A DNA stretch of 32,721 nt from contig JALNZF010000028.1 of NCBI GenBank assembly GCA_023229435.1, positions 1 through 32,721 on the forward strand, in the 5' to 3' direction. This DNA is from Nitrospirota bacterium. GTDB lineage: Bacteria > Nitrospirota > UBA9217. The position numbers were made by a program, and so were the translations under genes. Positions 8,887 to 17,027 of this stretch are shown one piece after another (position 1 is the stretch's first letter; every line of letters begins with the position of its first letter). Below the pieces are notes generated by a model. It had not been told where the DNA came from and did not search any database. It worked only from the letters and a program-made list of their open reading frames with translations.

Positions 8887-9302
8887 ATGAGAAAAGAAAT
8901 TAAACCGCTTCCGTCCGAGTCGAAGGCTTGGCTGAAAGAAATCGCCGCCGCGTATCTCGACGCGGAAGAGGCGATCCCGTTCGGTCCCGCAGCCGGAGCG
9001 GTGCTGACGAAAAAGGATCTGCTACACCTGGGGCCGCCGTATGTATCAAGTTCAGGGGTCTTGAACGATCGAATAAGAATATCAAGAAAGTAACGGAAGC
9101 CGCTTTGAGCAGCTATATTGCAACGCTGGATACCGCGCCGGATGCCATGGCGGACCCGCAGATGGCGTTTGCATTCTGTTATATTGCGAGTCACTTCGGG
9201 ATGGGGCTTGTGACCGACGATGAGGCAACCGGCACATTGGAATTCGTCGAGAAACATCTGGATGAATTGAGAAGGTTGATATTGTCCGGCGGGCCGGTGT
9301 AA
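8887..9302 (+). pseudogene. Frameshifted small conserved gene
   Basis: Two overlapping frames together read as one protein of about 138 aa. The first frame starts at ATG 8887, with AAGGGG just upstream, and gives a helical N-terminus (KAWLKEIAAAYLDAEEAIPF). It then loses sense after KKDLLHLG and stops at 9093. The next frame takes over at the same point (AAVCIKFRGLERSNKN) and continues through a helical C-terminus with DPQMAFAFCYIASHFG and a LEFVEKHLDELRRLI helix to 9302. One extra G in the G4 run at 9030-9033 would restore a single frame. It may be a recent pseudogene or a sequencing or assembly error in a homopolymer. I do not recognise the family. Confidence 0.65.
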
Positions 9303-9392
9303 AAGGGCGGTCAAAGTGAAGTGGAATGAAAAGGGTTAAGTAGCGAACCCGGGATGCCCTCCATCATATATGCAATAGAGGAGGCGTGTAAC

Positions 9393-11741
9393 ATGAACAC
9401 AGAAACATGGGAAAAGTTTGACAGGATTCGTGGGCAGGGTTTTCGTAATGCTGAAGAAATAGCTGCCGTGCTACAAAAAGAAGCGATTCACTTCTCACCC
9501 AGTGAACTCACGGCTTTTGGTGTTTTCATAACGGGTAGCTTTGGACGCCATGCTGATTTTTTCCCGGCTCCCGATTGGTTGACCGCAGTGTTTTCTACCC
9601 TCGGTCAGGGACGCACTGTTAACACCATTTGTGATCCATGGGCGGGTATTGGATTGTTGATTGGCGTGATGCAAGAGGTCACCCAAGCGAAGATTGCTCT
9701 CGCCTTCGAACAAAACACGTCCCATGCCGCGCTGGGGAAGGTCTTGGTTGGAAATGCTGAGTGGCAGGTGGGGTCACCCATTCAATTGCTCTCTTCTCAA
9801 GTTAATGAGATCGACCTGGTGGCAAGCCTTCTCCCATGGGGGGCAAAGGCATCTCATCCCCTGACCGTTAGGGATATGGGTGGTAACGACATCGTGTTAG
9901 GGGATGATCTTGGAAACCAGATATTGATATCAGCATCAATGCGATTAAGCGCAGAAGGCATCGGTTTGTTTGTTGTAACACCATCGTTCTTTATTTCGCC
10001 GCGCTCGGTATTTCAACAGTTCAACGCACTTGGTCTCGGATTAGATGCAGCGCTGGCTCTGCCCTCAGGGACTTTTACACCTCATACAAATATTCCGTCC
10101 TACTTGGTGATTGTCCGGAAGCACCCCGTCACGAAGATGTTCGTCGCACAACTTTCGAGTGATTCAAACATGAACCGCCAAGTGCTTTCCAATCTTGCAA
10201 AAGGTGAGGAAGGAGGTTCCCTGGAACTTGGAAGATTTGTAGACCCTCTTTCGTTTAGAGGCCTGGATTTAATCCGGGTGCAAGAACGATTTGATCAAGC
10301 CGAACGACTGTTTGGCGCGTCGGCTATTCCCTTGGAGGAATTGGCAACAGTAATCAACCTAGGCCGATTCAGTGGAGATTTCCAATTTCCTAAACACGAA
10401 AACGCCATATTCATTCCCCTGATCGGGATCAGCGACGTCGTGGCTTCGCTTGATGGACTTACATTGAAGCCACAGAACTATGCACAGGTGTCAATCGACC
10501 CTGCACTTTCTGATGCTCGTTTTGTGGCCCGATTTTTAAACTCAGAATTCGGCAAAGAAATCCGAAATCTTAGCAGGTCCGGAGTAGTCATCCCTAAGAT
10601 GAACAAACAGACCTTGAAAGAACTTCGCGTTTTTTTGCCGGACCTTCAGACTCAGAAAACTATGCTGGAAGTTGAGGCTCGCATCGCCGCCGAACAAAAT
10701 ACGCTCATTGGACTACAAAACGAACTTGGGCAATTTCAGCGTGAGCTTTGGGCTAACCCACAGTCTGTCAAACAGGTCGATAAACGCCTTTCCGTTTTCT
10801 CAGATAGGCTGTCAGAAAGCCCCAAGCTGTATGCTGTCGCAGGTCTCGATCAATGGTTTGAGACGTTGCCATTCCCACTTGCCTCGATTCTCCGTGCATG
10901 GCAGGCTACGCCAAGCAAAGATTTTAAGACGAAGTATGAACATCTTTTGCATTTCTTTGAAGCAACAGCCGAGTTCATCAGCATTATCCTGATGAGCGCA
11001 TTCAAATCGAATAAAGCACTTTTTGAACAACATAAACTGAAGTTTAAAGAGTCAATGCAGAAGCAGAACGTGAGCTTCCGGCGGGCTACTTTTGGGACTT
11101 GGAAGTTTTCAGTGGAGTATTTCGGTAAACAGACACGGCAACTTCTGTCAGGCAGCGACGACGATAGATCGACCTGTGCGGAAATCTTTTCTGATTCGTC
11201 AAACGCACTTTCCACGACGCTTAGCCGCATAGAACTCACAAGCATTCTTTCGGATACGAATAAGATGCGCAATGACTGGAGTGGTCACGGCGGAGTTATC
11301 GGACAAGAAGAGGCAAAACTCCGCAATGAACAGCTCCTTGCCAAAGTCCAGAAACTCCGCGAGGTGATGGCAGACACATGGATTGAGACAAATTTGATTC
11401 AGTCGCTTCATTGTGTGATGCGGAATGGTGTCTTTGAGAACGAAGTGGCAGTTCTGATAGGCAGTAACAGCGGGTTTCTAAAAGAATCTAGAACTATGTC
11501 GACTTGTTTGGATGTTGAGCTCCTTTACCTATCAAGGAAAGATTCAACTCGGGCGTTACAGCTCCTTCCTCTGATGCAAATTGGGCCATCGCCTCAATCG
11601 GCAAATAACGCGTGCTATTTCTACAGTCGAGTTGACAAAGGGGACTTAAGGTTTGTTTCATATCACTTCATTGACCAACCGGAACGCAATATGCCGAGCA
11701 GTATGTTTGTGTCGCTAAGCGATTTGTGGGAGGAAAAGTAG
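9393..11741 (+). CDS. MTase-like + type I TRD + HEPN fusion protein
   Basis: A 782-aa multidomain protein. Residues about 40-300 resemble HsdM-type N6-adenine methyltransferases: an SAM-site motif CDPWAGIGLL (80-89), and LSAEGIGLFVVTPSFF (185-200). However, the catalytic (N/D)PP(Y/F) motif appears as LPWG (147-150), so methylation is doubtful. Residues about 310-470 look like one HsdS target-recognition half: an ELATVINLGRF start, a VVIPKMNKQTLKELRVFLP region, LQTQKTMLE, then a spacer helix. The C-terminal part is all-helical and carries R626-NDWSG-H632 followed by GG, matching the RX4-6H motif of HEPN ribonuclease domains in a Swt1-like context. ATG 9393 has GAGGAGG 8 nt upstream. An hsdR remnant and a UvrD-family helicase follow, so I infer a phage-defence role, possibly DNA sensing coupled to RNA cleavage. 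The domain calls are by eye. Confidence 0.7.
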   Translation: MNTETWEKFDRIRGQGFRNAEEIAAVLQKEAIHFSPSELTAFGVFITGSFGRHADFFPAPDWLTAVFSTLGQGRTVNTICDPWAGIGLLIGVMQEVTQAKIALAFEQNTSHAALGKVLVGNAEWQVGSPIQLLSSQVNEIDLVASLLPWGAKASHPLTVRDMGGNDIVLGDDLGNQILISASMRLSAEGIGLFVVTPSFFISPRSVFQQFNALGLGLDAALALPSGTFTPHTNIPSYLVIVRKHPVTKMFVAQLSSDSNMNRQVLSNLAKGEEGGSLELGRFVDPLSFRGLDLIRVQERFDQAERLFGASAIPLEELATVINLGRFSGDFQFPKHENAIFIPLIGISDVVASLDGLTLKPQNYAQVSIDPALSDARFVARFLNSEFGKEIRNLSRSGVVIPKMNKQTLKELRVFLPDLQTQKTMLEVEARIAAEQNTLIGLQNELGQFQRELWANPQSVKQVDKRLSVFSDRLSESPKLYAVAGLDQWFETLPFPLASILRAWQATPSKDFKTKYEHLLHFFEATAEFISIILMSAFKSNKALFEQHKLKFKESMQKQNVSFRRATFGTWKFSVEYFGKQTRQLLSGSDDDRSTCAEIFSDSSNALSTTLSRIELTSILSDTNKMRNDWSGHGGVIGQEEAKLRNEQLLAKVQKLREVMADTWIETNLIQSLHCVMRNGVFENEVAVLIGSNSGFLKESRTMSTCLDVELLYLSRKDSTRALQLLPLMQIGPSPQSANNACYFYSRVDKGDLRFVSYHFIDQPERNMPSSMFVSLSDLWEEK

Positions 11742-11762
11742 TATGGGTAATGGAGAAAATTT

Positions 11763-11900
11763 ATGACCCCACCCACCGGCTACACCGAAGACGCCCTGGT
11801 CGAGCAACCGGCCATCGCCCTGCCGGTGGCGCTGAGATGGGAGTTGGCAGGTCGAGTAGAGCAACGCGAAACCCAACACAATTGCAACTATGGTCGATGA
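11763..11900 (+). pseudogene. hsdR: hsdR 5' remnant (type I restriction subunit)
   Basis: The first 30 or so codons match the well-known HsdR N-terminus: TEDALVEQPAIAL followed by the ALRWE equivalent of the family's (A/E)LGWE. A normal HsdR would continue for about 1000 residues. Here the resemblance ends at about 11850, exactly where a REP element begins, and the frame closes at 11900. Its position, 22 nt after the methyltransferase-like/TRD gene, is where hsdR would sit in a type I operon. This is direct evidence that the locus descends from a restriction-modification operon that lost its nuclease/translocase. Confidence 0.7.
11849..11878 (+). repeat. REP element, copy 1
   Basis: This copy reads AGGTCGAGTAGAGC then AACGCGAAACCCAACA. 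It is a somewhat decayed copy of the common AGGTCGGGTAGAG...CGAAACCCGACA intergenic element and faces copy 2 in the opposite orientation. Confidence 0.65.
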
Positions 11901-12031
11901 TCTTGACGAGAAAGCATGGAATGCTGAGATTGCCGCGAAAAGGGCAATGTTGGTTCGGTCGAGACTCTGAGGGCTGCGGTGGATACTGTGTCATGAATCG
12001 AACATAGCATTGAAGTCGATGAGACGAATGA

Positions 12032-12061
12032 TGTCGGGTTTCGCCCCACTCTACCCGACCT
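12032..12061 (-). repeat. REP element, copy 2 (inverted)
   Basis: On the minus strand this reads AGGTCGGGTAGAGTG then GGGCGAAACCCGACA, the better preserved copy. Together with copy 1 it forms an inverted pair with 153 nt between, a BIME or MITE-like arrangement. Confidence 0.7.
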
Positions 12062-12111
12062 ACAAACTAAACCCTGTGTTAAATTAGATGTAATAATAAC
12101 AACAATCGTCT

Positions 12112-13851
12112 ATGGATAAGACCGAAATAATAAAACGCCAAAGAAATGAACGGCAACAGTGTCTTGATGATATCCTGAAGTCTTCAGCCCCGAAAAAACT
12201 GATTGTGGCTGGCGCAGGAACCGGTAAAACGTTTACATTTGGGCAACTCCTTAAGAAAAAAGTTGGTGGCAACAATCTCGCAATGACCTTCATTCGGAGA
12301 CTTGTTGGGGACATGGGGGCAGAACTATGTGATTGCGCTGAAATTAAAACATTCCATGCTTATTGCAAGAAGATTTTGCATGAACGAAATGGAAGTGTTG
12401 AATTAATACCGTATTTAACTAAGATAATTGAAAAAGACTCTGAGATACTTGAAGAGGGATTAAATAATTTTGACACTAAATTTCGGACCCTTGATGAAAA
12501 AAGTACCGAGGTAGATTTTTATCTTAGACGTGGCGACTATTACGAAGTAGTTGGTTTTGACGATTCTGTCTACAGGCTTTATAAACTTCTTCAAAAAAAT
12601 CATGCCATTCTGCCATCTTTCACTCAGATAGTTATAGACGAGTTCCAGGATTTCAATCTGTTGGAGGTGGCGTTCATCGAGGAATTAAGGAAGAAGGGAC
12701 CGATCCTTATTGTTGGTGATGATGATCAAGCTGTATATGATGGCCGTTCTGCTTCACCCGTGCACTTGCGGGATTTGTACAAATCAGGAGAATTTACAGT
12801 TTTCGAACTTCCTTTTTGCAGTCGTTGCCCGGAAGTCATTGTTAACACCACAAACGCGGTTATCAAGCGTGCGCACGTACTGGGGCATTTGCAAGGAAGA
12901 ATTAATAAACGTTATGAATGTTACATTGAGGCCAAAGAGAAAGATAGCATCAAGTACCCCAAGGTTATTGTTTCACGCTGTTCTACTTCCAAAGTTATTC
13001 CAAAATATATTGAAAATGAAATCGCCAAAATTGACGCGGATGATATTGCTGAATCTCACAAGAAAGGGAAAGAGTATCCTACTGTTCTGATTGTTGGGCA
13101 AAGACAATATCTTAGAGAAGTAGAAAAAAAACTACGGATTAAATATCCTACATTATTATATTCTCCAAGCATAGAAGTCGAGTATGGACTCATCGAAGCC
13201 TATAAACAACTGTTGACCAACGAAAAATCAAACCTCGGCTGGCGGATTCTTATGGAAATTGATCTCGACCGCCAGGAACAAAAAGAGATTTTAGCTGCCT
13301 CGTTGAAAGGTTCAGCGATGGTTGACTTGCTTGATCCGGATTATATTGCTACCCATTTGAAAGCTATCGGAATAATCCGAGAGATTAAGAACAAAGAACC
13401 ACTTTCCCCTGCTGCGAAAAAGACGTTGCGGAGTGTTGTTGGTCAGAACTTTGATAGCCTGATCAATTACTTTAATAAATCCGAGGAAGAGACATTGCCA
13501 GAAGTTGACATAATTAAACCGTCAATTTTGCTTACCTCATTTGTAGGCTGTAAGGGATTGTCAGCAGGACATGTCTTCATCATAGGAGCAAATAACGGAT
13601 CAATACCAAAAAATGCTGATTGCATTGAAGACTTGGAGATATCTCAATTTATTGTCGCATTAACGAGAGCCAGAAAACAATGTCATATTGTTTCAAATCA
13701 ATGGTTGATATCGCCAAAGGACTCGAAAGGAAAATGGCAGCAGCAATATGAAAAATCATATTTTGTTACGTGGATACCACCCGAATTAATTGAAGATAGG
13801 GGGGATTTTAAAGCAAGTGATTTCAAGCGAATAGTTTTAAGTAAAAGCTGA
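12112..13851 (+). CDS. UvrD/Rep-family SF1 helicase
   Basis: A 579-aa superfamily 1A DNA helicase. Motifs in order are Walker A GAGTGKT (34-40), a motif Ia region, DEFQD (176-180) as motif II, GDDDQAVYDGR (202-212) as motif III, and VALTRAR (515-521) as motif VI with both arginines. At 579 residues it is shorter than UvrD/PcrA (about 720), so the 1B and 2B domains must be small, as in defence-associated UvrD-like helicases such as GajB of Gabija. No GajA-type ATPase/TOPRIM gene is next to it. The gene is visibly AT-rich compared with both flanks, which indicates horizontal transfer. No Shine-Dalgarno site precedes ATG 12112. It is in the same direction as the MTase-like/HEPN gene, 370 nt downstream; a joint function is an inference. 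Confidence 0.85.
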   Translation: MDKTEIIKRQRNERQQCLDDILKSSAPKKLIVAGAGTGKTFTFGQLLKKKVGGNNLAMTFIRRLVGDMGAELCDCAEIKTFHAYCKKILHERNGSVELIPYLTKIIEKDSEILEEGLNNFDTKFRTLDEKSTEVDFYLRRGDYYEVVGFDDSVYRLYKLLQKNHAILPSFTQIVIDEFQDFNLLEVAFIEELRKKGPILIVGDDDQAVYDGRSASPVHLRDLYKSGEFTVFELPFCSRCPEVIVNTTNAVIKRAHVLGHLQGRINKRYECYIEAKEKDSIKYPKVIVSRCSTSKVIPKYIENEIAKIDADDIAESHKKGKEYPTVLIVGQRQYLREVEKKLRIKYPTLLYSPSIEVEYGLIEAYKQLLTNEKSNLGWRILMEIDLDRQEQKEILAASLKGSAMVDLLDPDYIATHLKAIGIIREIKNKEPLSPAAKKTLRSVVGQNFDSLINYFNKSEEETLPEVDIIKPSILLTSFVGCKGLSAGHVFIIGANNGSIPKNADCIEDLEISQFIVALTRARKQCHIVSNQWLISPKDSKGKWQQQYEKSYFVTWIPPELIEDRGDFKASDFKRIVLSKS

Positions 13852-13910
13852 GTACTTCATGGAGTCCGGCCTCTAATATTGAACTTGGGTGAGACACGAC
13901 AACATTAATC

Positions 13911-14246
13911 ATGGCAAAAACCAAAACAGACAAATCCCGTGAGGAGCGCATTGACGAAGATATCATCGTTGACTGCTATGGCGAAGCCGAGCGCGCCATG
14001 GGATGGTATTACTATCTTCAGGACCGCCTGGAGTTTCCCTTTGCCGCCAAATGTATTGCAGCCAGATCCATTTCCCCAATAAAGACCGGCGAGGTGGTGG
14101 AAGTCGTCGGCATGGCGCCGGAGGATGAATGCGAACGGGAAATGTTCGTGACGATCCGATGGGAGAAACGGAAATTCTGCGTGCCGCTCTCGCAGTTGGA
14201 AGGCCTGAAAGTGAGTAAGGAAACCAAAGAGGCTATCGGAGACTAG
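13911..14246 (+). CDS. CcbP-type calcium-binding protein
   Basis: A 111-aa acidic protein matching the family of the cyanobacterial calcium-binding protein CcbP. The diagnostic stretch ERAMGWYYYLQDRLEFPF is at 27-44, and GEVVEVVGMAPEDECE, MFVTIRWEKR and VPLSQLEG follow. CcbP buffers calcium through an acidic surface and lacks EF hands; the clustered D/E residues here fit that. It has no signal peptide and is therefore cytoplasmic. It lies 59 nt after the helicase gene and is back at the GC content of the flanks. There is no obvious Shine-Dalgarno site. Its role in this organism is unknown. Confidence 0.75.
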   Translation: MAKTKTDKSREERIDEDIIVDCYGEAERAMGWYYYLQDRLEFPFAAKCIAARSISPIKTGEVVEVVGMAPEDECEREMFVTIRWEKRKFCVPLSQLEGLKVSKETKEAIGD

Positions 14247-14347
14247 CGCTACTGGTTGGCGAGGGGTTACGAATTCTGAGCGAGAATGATTTTGGATGAG
14301 GATTGGGAATATCGGTTGCATCCGCGGCGCGGAATGAGGAGTTGGGT

Positions 14348-14737
14348 GTGAAAAAGATCAAACGAAGCGAGGCCAGCGATTCATCGGCAATCAAAGTCTC
14401 GAAGATGATCGAGCAATTCGCGGCGGACTATATCAGCATGGGAGAGACGAACGAAGAACGCCAAAACTATCTCAATAGCGCTTGCACTGCCTGGAATATC
14501 GCCGTGCTTCCCGAGCATGCCCGCGAAAGCGCACTTCGGCATTTAGCGGAAGAATATGAAAGGGAAAATCCCGGCATTGACGATACGGATGCCTACCTTC
14601 AGAACATGCGGACCCTTATAAAAGAAAAGGTGCGAATGTTTCCGGCTGCAAACGCGGTAATTGTAAATGCCTTTCTTGAGCAGATCGATGACAAAAAGGT
14701 CCGGATCAGCGTGGTTTCGACAGCTCAGGATAAATAA
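14348..14737 (+). CDS. Hypothetical helical protein
   Basis: A 129-aa protein, probably all-helical, that I do not recognise. GTG 14348 is preceded at 6 nt by TGAGGAG, which fixes the start better than the upstream in-frame ATG at 14303. The sequence has a charged N-terminus (KKIKRSEA), a central helix pair (NEERQNYLNSACTAWNIAV, ALRHLAEEYERENPG) and a C-terminal strand (KVRISVV). It carries no cysteine motif, signal peptide or membrane segment. The next gene starts 24 nt downstream, so the two are probably co-transcribed. Confidence 0.65.
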   Translation: MKKIKRSEASDSSAIKVSKMIEQFAADYISMGETNEERQNYLNSACTAWNIAVLPEHARESALRHLAEEYERENPGIDDTDAYLQNMRTLIKEKVRMFPAANAVIVNAFLEQIDDKKVRISVVSTAQDK

Positions 14738-14761
14738 CTGACAATGAGAACGGAGCGCCCT

Positions 14762-15142
14762 ATGTTGAAAAATTCATCGGCAAAGACACTTGCGAAAAAA
14801 GCGAAGAATGGATTCAAAGGCTATCCGGTAGCCACAATCGCACTGTACGGTCCGACGGATAAGATGGCCACGAAACTTGTGGTCGGGATCGTTCCTCGCG
14901 AAGGAGCGGACGCCGATCAGTTGCAGAAGTGGTTCTCTGATGGCGATATCAGGAAAAAACCCGGGGTTGCCGAAGAGGTTCTTCAATTCATCAAAGAGAA
15001 CAATGCGAAATCGGTGGCCATGACGGACCGGATCATCGGCTGTCCGCATGAGTCAGGCATAGATTATCCAGAAGGACAATCCTGCCCTCAGTGTCCTTTT
15101 TGGGTGGGCCGCAACCGTTGGACCGGAGTGGTTGAACATTGA
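14762..15142 (+). CDS. Conserved hypothetical protein with C-terminal Cys cluster
   Basis: A 126-aa protein of a family I recognise only as conserved and uncharacterised: NGFKGYPVATIALYGP near the start, then KLVVGIVPREGAD, SVAMTDRIIGCPHESGIDYP and CPQCPFWVGRNRW. The cysteines at GCPHE and CPQC, with the nearby His, could form a single zinc site. ATG 14762 has ACGGAG 6 nt upstream and is preferred over the in-frame ATG at 14744. It is probably co-transcribed with the preceding gene. Confidence 0.65.
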   Translation: MLKNSSAKTLAKKAKNGFKGYPVATIALYGPTDKMATKLVVGIVPREGADADQLQKWFSDGDIRKKPGVAEEVLQFIKENNAKSVAMTDRIIGCPHESGIDYPEGQSCPQCPFWVGRNRWTGVVEH

Positions 15143-15211
15143 GGCAGGTTTCACCGATACGTTCGCGGGAAAAACAGAGGTTGAGCACGATTTTTAAAGG
15201 TCTTGGCTTTA

Positions 15212-15283
15212 ATGAGCAGCATACAACTCGTTGATGTTGAAATTGCACAGCTGAAATTAACGCATCGCCGCGATGAATTATGA
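15212..15283 (+). CDS. Possible 23-codon leader of the HipA-like gene
   Basis: A tiny frame (start MSSIQLVDVE, end THRRDEL) ends in an ATGA overlap with the kinase start at 15280. AAAGG lies about 11 nt before its ATG, whereas the kinase gene itself has no good ribosome site. That arrangement would allow translational coupling. It could equally be chance, or the relic of a small antitoxin. Confidence 0.3.
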   Translation: MSSIQLVDVEIAQLKLTHRRDEL

Positions 15284-16248
15284 AAATAATAAAGCAGAAA
15301 CCCTCTGAAGTTATCGATATAAGCATGTGGCAACCGGATAGCGAATTCGATCCCTATCCCAAGGGGGCGCGGGCAAAAAACGCTGTATTCTCACCGCAAG
15401 GCAGTGTCCTTTCTTTTATCATTCCCGACCATCGGTATCTCTTCAAGCATTCCAGTCAACGATATCCGGAGCAGTTCTGGATAGAAATCATTTCATATTT
15501 TATCGGATGTCTGATGGACGTCCCAGTGCCGCCGGCATTTGTCGCCTATGACAGCAGAAGCCAACGAAGCGGCGCTCTTATAGAATGGTTTTACGGTTAT
15601 CCGGGAGAACACCAGGTCCGGTATATCGACGGCGGTGAGTATATGGTTCGGCTTGTTCCCAGTTATGACAGGGTGAAGGGAACGCAGCATAATTTCAGGG
15701 CTGTGTCATCTTTTACCAAAGCGCTGGTGGATGGTGGGCATCTAGCTGAAGACTGGGTCGAATACTGGTGCAAAGTATTCACCTTCGATGCTTTGATCGG
15801 CAATACCGACCGGCATCAGGATAACTGGGGTATTCTTTGGAAAGGCGCAGGAGATAAAACAGTATGTGCTTCTTTTTCGCCAGCTTTCGATAACGGCACC
15901 TCAATGGGCGGCGAGATAGTTGAGAAAAATTTTTCAAAGTTCAATGATCCAACGTATCTCTTGCATTATGTGACAAAGGGCACCCACCATATGAAGTGGG
16001 ATGTTCGCGATCCGGCCCGGCTGAGTCACGCTGAAATGTTGGTACGGCTGATAACAAAATTTCCGGAAAAGAAAGAAATCATGCTTAAATCTTTACTTTT
16101 TGACCTCAATGAGCTAAAGTATTTCATAGATGGTTTGACCAAGTTCAATGTGCCATCGCAACTTACCGAATCCCGCGCAGCGTTTATAATCAAACTGATC
16201 GGCTTCAGGCAGCAGTACTTGAAAGATATTATAGGCAAGACACAATGA
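15280..16248 (+). CDS. HipA-like Ser/Thr kinase
   Basis: A 322-aa protein with the core of HipA/PI3K-like kinases. K56 (LFKHS) is the likely ATP-binding lysine. The catalytic loop is GNTDRHQDNWGIL (D177, N182) and the metal-binding loop is SPAFDNGTSMG (D204). HipA-family kinases phosphorylate tRNA synthetases or other targets and act as toxins or persistence factors. This one lacks the usual N-terminal HipA subdomain, which seems to be in the next gene, and no HipB-type helix-turn-helix gene is adjacent. Its stop overlaps the start of the HIRAN gene (ATGA), so the two are translationally coupled. The target is unknown. Confidence 0.75.
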   Translation: MKIIKQKPSEVIDISMWQPDSEFDPYPKGARAKNAVFSPQGSVLSFIIPDHRYLFKHSSQRYPEQFWIEIISYFIGCLMDVPVPPAFVAYDSRSQRSGALIEWFYGYPGEHQVRYIDGGEYMVRLVPSYDRVKGTQHNFRAVSSFTKALVDGGHLAEDWVEYWCKVFTFDALIGNTDRHQDNWGILWKGAGDKTVCASFSPAFDNGTSMGGEIVEKNFSKFNDPTYLLHYVTKGTHHMKWDVRDPARLSHAEMLVRLITKFPEKKEIMLKSLLFDLNELKYFIDGLTKFNVPSQLTESRAAFIIKLIGFRQQYLKDIIGKTQ

Positions 16249-16973
16249 ACCTCATTACTCACATAGTTGAACCGCGAAGGCTTTACCTGGTTTGGCAGGG
16301 CCCGGAAGGCGGGGACAGGACTCGTCGCATCGTTGCGGAGTTACTCCGAACCAATCACGATGTTGAATTGCGTTATCTCACGCAGACCGAGGATTTCAAG
16401 AAGGCAGTGCAAATTGGTTTTGTAGGGTATCCCGCGTTTCCGAAGTTCGACCGTTTATATAAGGATGGCGTTATAGAAACCTTTATGTTGCGTCTGCCTC
16501 CACGCGAGCGTTCTGATTTCGATAAGTATCTTGAGTCGCTGAGAATTCATCCCGCCGCTCGAATCTCGGATTTCGCTCTTCTTGGCTATTCCGGGGCTCG
16601 GTTGCCGAGCGATTGGTTTTCGATTGTCCATCCGTTCGATGAGGTTGACAACCCCTGCGAGTTGATTACTGAAGTTGCAGGTTTTCGTTATTATGATGGC
16701 ATAAATATGCAACTTACCGTTGGTACGAATCTGACGCTGCAACCTGAGCCAACCAATCAATATGACCCCTTGGCCATCGCAGTCTTGATTAACGGAACGA
16801 AGATCGGATATATCGGACGAGGTTTGCTGGAAGCTGTTCATCGCTGGCTGCGTAATAAGAATGAGATAAACGTTGTCATAGAAAAGATTAACGGCCGCCC
16901 TGACCGACCCAGCATCATAATCTATGTAGCCGTTGTTCCACAAGGGCGTTTTGAGCATGCGATGGCAAGTTGA
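16245..16973 (+). CDS. HipS-like + HIRAN domain protein
   Basis: A 242-aa protein. Residues about 10-90 resemble the N-terminal subdomain of HipA, or HipS of split HipBST systems: LYLVWQ at the start and FVGYPAFPKFDRLYKDGVIETFMLRL as the typical P-x-FP...Y...F..RL segment. Residues about 140-230 form a HIRAN domain: EVAGFRYYDG, LTVGTNLTLQPEPTNQYDPLAIAVL and KIGYIGRG. HIRAN domains bind DNA 3' ends or damaged DNA in HLTF-type proteins. Pairing with the upstream kinase suggests that DNA binding or damage may control kinase activity. The subdomain call is by pattern only. Confidence 0.7.
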   Translation: MNLITHIVEPRRLYLVWQGPEGGDRTRRIVAELLRTNHDVELRYLTQTEDFKKAVQIGFVGYPAFPKFDRLYKDGVIETFMLRLPPRERSDFDKYLESLRIHPAARISDFALLGYSGARLPSDWFSIVHPFDEVDNPCELITEVAGFRYYDGINMQLTVGTNLTLQPEPTNQYDPLAIAVLINGTKIGYIGRGLLEAVHRWLRNKNEINVVIEKINGRPDRPSIIIYVAVVPQGRFEHAMAS

Positions 16974-17027
16974 ATTGTTTGCTGTATGAGACTTTCGTCT
17001 TCATCCATCACATCGCAATATCCAACC

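Larger units (their letters stand above)
11742..12111. other. Stretch with hsdR relic and facing REPs
   Basis: These 370 nt separate the methyltransferase-like gene from the helicase gene. They hold the broken hsdR start (11763 onward) and two inverted copies of a REP element (11849-11878 and 12032-12061), with about 150 nt of degraded sequence between. An AT-rich leader of about 50 nt follows and may hold the helicase promoter, but I cannot define one. Confidence 0.6.

Noticed and set aside
11890..11970. 26-codon frame (DEKAWNAEIAAKRA) resembling part of an addiction-module antitoxin
   Set aside because: Too short, no ribosome site, and it lies in degraded sequence between two REPs; at best a relic.
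12112..13851. Gabija system (GajA + GajB)
   Set aside because: The helicase is GajB-like in size, but no OLD-type ATPase/TOPRIM gene is adjacent.
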